Source: an uncultured Planctomycetaceae bacterium (GTDB lineage: Bacteria; Planctomycetota; Planctomycetia; Pirellulales; Pirellulaceae). From it: 16,289 bases of DNA. The position numbers and the translations under genes were made by a program. The DNA lies in contig CAIYOB010001091.1 in the NCBI GenBank assembly GCA_903927685.1, positions 1 to 16,289 on the forward strand. The letters run 5' to 3'. This document shows positions 15,108 through 16,289 of the stretch, in pieces; position 1 is the first letter of the stretch; the number at the start of each line of letters is the position of its first letter. Under the pieces are notes generated by a model. It saw only the letters and a program-made list of their open reading frames with translations. It searched no databases and had not been told where the DNA came from.

Positions 15108-16282
15108 AACTGCTGTTCCTGAGCAACGAATTCCCGAACCCGTACAAGCGGAACAAGGCCACCTTCAACTACGACCTGTTGACCGCGCTCTCGCAGCAGC
15201 ACGAGGTGACCGTGGTCTCGCCGATCTCGTGGTGGGAGGAACTGCGCACGCGCTGGAAGCATCCGCTGCGCCCTTGGCCGCGGCAGCGCCAGGAGGGGGC
15301 GATCGTGGTGCACCACCCGCGGTACTACTACACGCCGGGCCAGCTGCGGCACTGGTACGGATCGTTCATGTGGTGGTCCGTGCGCTCCACCGTCTCCCGG
15401 CTGCTGCGCGGACCGCGGCCGGACTGTGTGCTCAGCTACTGGGCGCATCCCGACGGCGAGGCGGCCGTGCGACTGGCTCGCGCCATGGGCGTTCCCTGCC
15501 TGGTGATGGTGGGCGGCTCCGATGTGTTGGTGCTGACCCGCGACGCGCGGCGAAAACGCTGTGTGCAGCGCGTGCTGGACCAAGCGGACGCGGTCGTGAC
15601 CGTCAGCCGCGACTTGGCGGAAAAAGTCGTGGCACTGGGAGTCCCGCGCGAGCGTGTTCACGCTATGCGGCGGGGCGTGGACGGAGCGTTGTTTGCGCCG
15701 GGCGACCGGGCCGCCGCCCGGCGGCAACTCGAACTGCCGGGCGACGGGCGACTGCTGGTGTGGGTCGGCCGCATGTCGCCGGTCAAAGGGCTGGATACAC
15801 TGCTGGCCGCCTGCCAGTTGCTTAAAGCCCGGACCGCGGATTTTCACCTGTACCTGATCGGCGATGGCCCGCTGCGGTCGACCCTGGCCGCGGACGCCCA
15901 GCAGCGTGGCTTGTCCGGGCACGTCACGTTTGTCGGCCCGGTCGATCACAGCCGGCTGGGTCCGTGGTTCCAAGCCGCCGACCTGACCGTCCTGCCCAGC
16001 CGGTCGGAGGGCATCCCGAACGTACTGCTGGAGTCGTTGGCGTGCGGGACGCCGTTCGTCGCCAGCGCCGTCGGCGGGGTGCCGGAAATTGCCGGCCACG
16101 CGGGAGCCCGGCTGGTGCCGCCGGATCGCCCGGACGATCTGGCGGCGGCGCTGGAAGCCGCGTTGGCCGGACCCTTGGTGGTCGCCGAAGCGGATCGGCC
16201 CCAGCCACTGCAACAGTTCGCCGGCCAAGTTGCGGATCTGGCCCGCCGGCTGTGCCAGCCGACAGCGAGACCGACATCCTGA
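15104..16282 (+). CDS. Family 4 glycosyltransferase (GT-B fold)
   Basis: 392 aa starting at GTG 15104, which overlaps the preceding stop as GTGA and has GGGAGG with a 7-nt spacer. The same open frame extends far upstream but there it only shadows the ligase gene. Motifs: LLFLSNEFPNPYKRNKATF at the N-terminus, YWAHPDGEAA, VGGSDV, VWVGRMSPVKGLD with Arg223 and Lys228, and SRSEGIPNVLLESLACGTPF with the EX7E pair Glu302 and Glu310. The N-terminal style resembles GT4 enzymes of exopolysaccharide assembly. The gene is complete, the stop TGA ending at 16282 just before the window edge. It acts with the preceding GT4 and GT2 in building one repeat unit, by inference from gene order. Confidence 0.92.
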   Translation: MKLLFLSNEFPNPYKRNKATFNYDLLTALSQQHEVTVVSPISWWEELRTRWKHPLRPWPRQRQEGAIVVHHPRYYYTPGQLRHWYGSFMWWSVRSTVSRLLRGPRPDCVLSYWAHPDGEAAVRLARAMGVPCLVMVGGSDVLVLTRDARRKRCVQRVLDQADAVVTVSRDLAEKVVALGVPRERVHAMRRGVDGALFAPGDRAAARRQLELPGDGRLLVWVGRMSPVKGLDTLLAACQLLKARTADFHLYLIGDGPLRSTLAADAQQRGLSGHVTFVGPVDHSRLGPWFQAADLTVLPSRSEGIPNVLLESLACGTPFVASAVGGVPEIAGHAGARLVPPDRPDDLAAALEAALAGPLVVAEADRPQPLQQFAGQVADLARRLCQPTARPTS

Positions 16283-16289
16283 CTCCGAG

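Noticed and set aside
14951..16228. 425-codon open frame on the minus strand
   Set aside because: It is antisense to the second GT4 gene, which has RX4K and EX7E motifs; no family resemblance.

Overview
The window is GC-rich bacterial DNA and most likely comes from a planctomycete of the Pirellulales type. That assignment is inferred from protein style: a membrane-anchored 24-residue leucine-rich-repeat protein, a small secreted STN-fold protein with a Gly/Met linker, an Rpn/DUF4351-like protein and a sigma-free partner-switching module. No rRNA, tRNA or marker gene is present to prove it.

Left part (1-3904, all plus strand): the C-terminal two thirds of an S9 (dipeptidyl-peptidase IV-like) serine peptidase that enters from outside the window; then a two-gene unit of a membrane fatty acid desaturase and a DegT/DnrJ/EryC1-type PLP aminotransferase 9 nt downstream. 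A sigma-70-like promoter and a good ribosome site place the desaturase start at a TTG, well inside the longest open frame.

Middle part (4029-7960): two minus-strand genes, a Rpn/PD-(D/E)XK-like protein and an exported STN-domain protein, each carrying its own 12-nt tandem repeat. They lie back to back with a plus-strand leucine-rich-repeat membrane protein built of nine perfect 72-nt units. A 675-nt gene-free stretch follows. It holds a long imperfect inverted repeat made of GGCAAGGGAATG-like words, which looks like a dispersed repeat.

Right part (7961-16282): a surface-polysaccharide locus with two divergent arms around a 255-nt intergenic region that contains two clean inverted repeats (candidate operators). 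The minus arm encodes, in transcription order, an ExoY/WcaJ-type sugar-phosphate transferase, an RsbW-like anti-sigma kinase, a receiver-SpoIIE phosphatase, a STAS protein and a Tat-type metallophosphoesterase; the first three overlap (4 and 14 nt). The plus arm encodes a GT2 glycosyltransferase, then a tightly coupled trio of GT4 glycosyltransferase, PaaK/CapK-like adenylate-forming enzyme and a second GT4.

The most interesting feature is the coupling of a complete partner-switching signalling set (kinase, regulated phosphatase, STAS antagonist), without a sigma factor, to the committed glycosyl-phosphate transferase of a polysaccharide. This recalls the SypA/SypE logic of Vibrio fischeri biofilm control, but the gene arrangement differs. 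It suggests phospho-dependent control of polysaccharide assembly.
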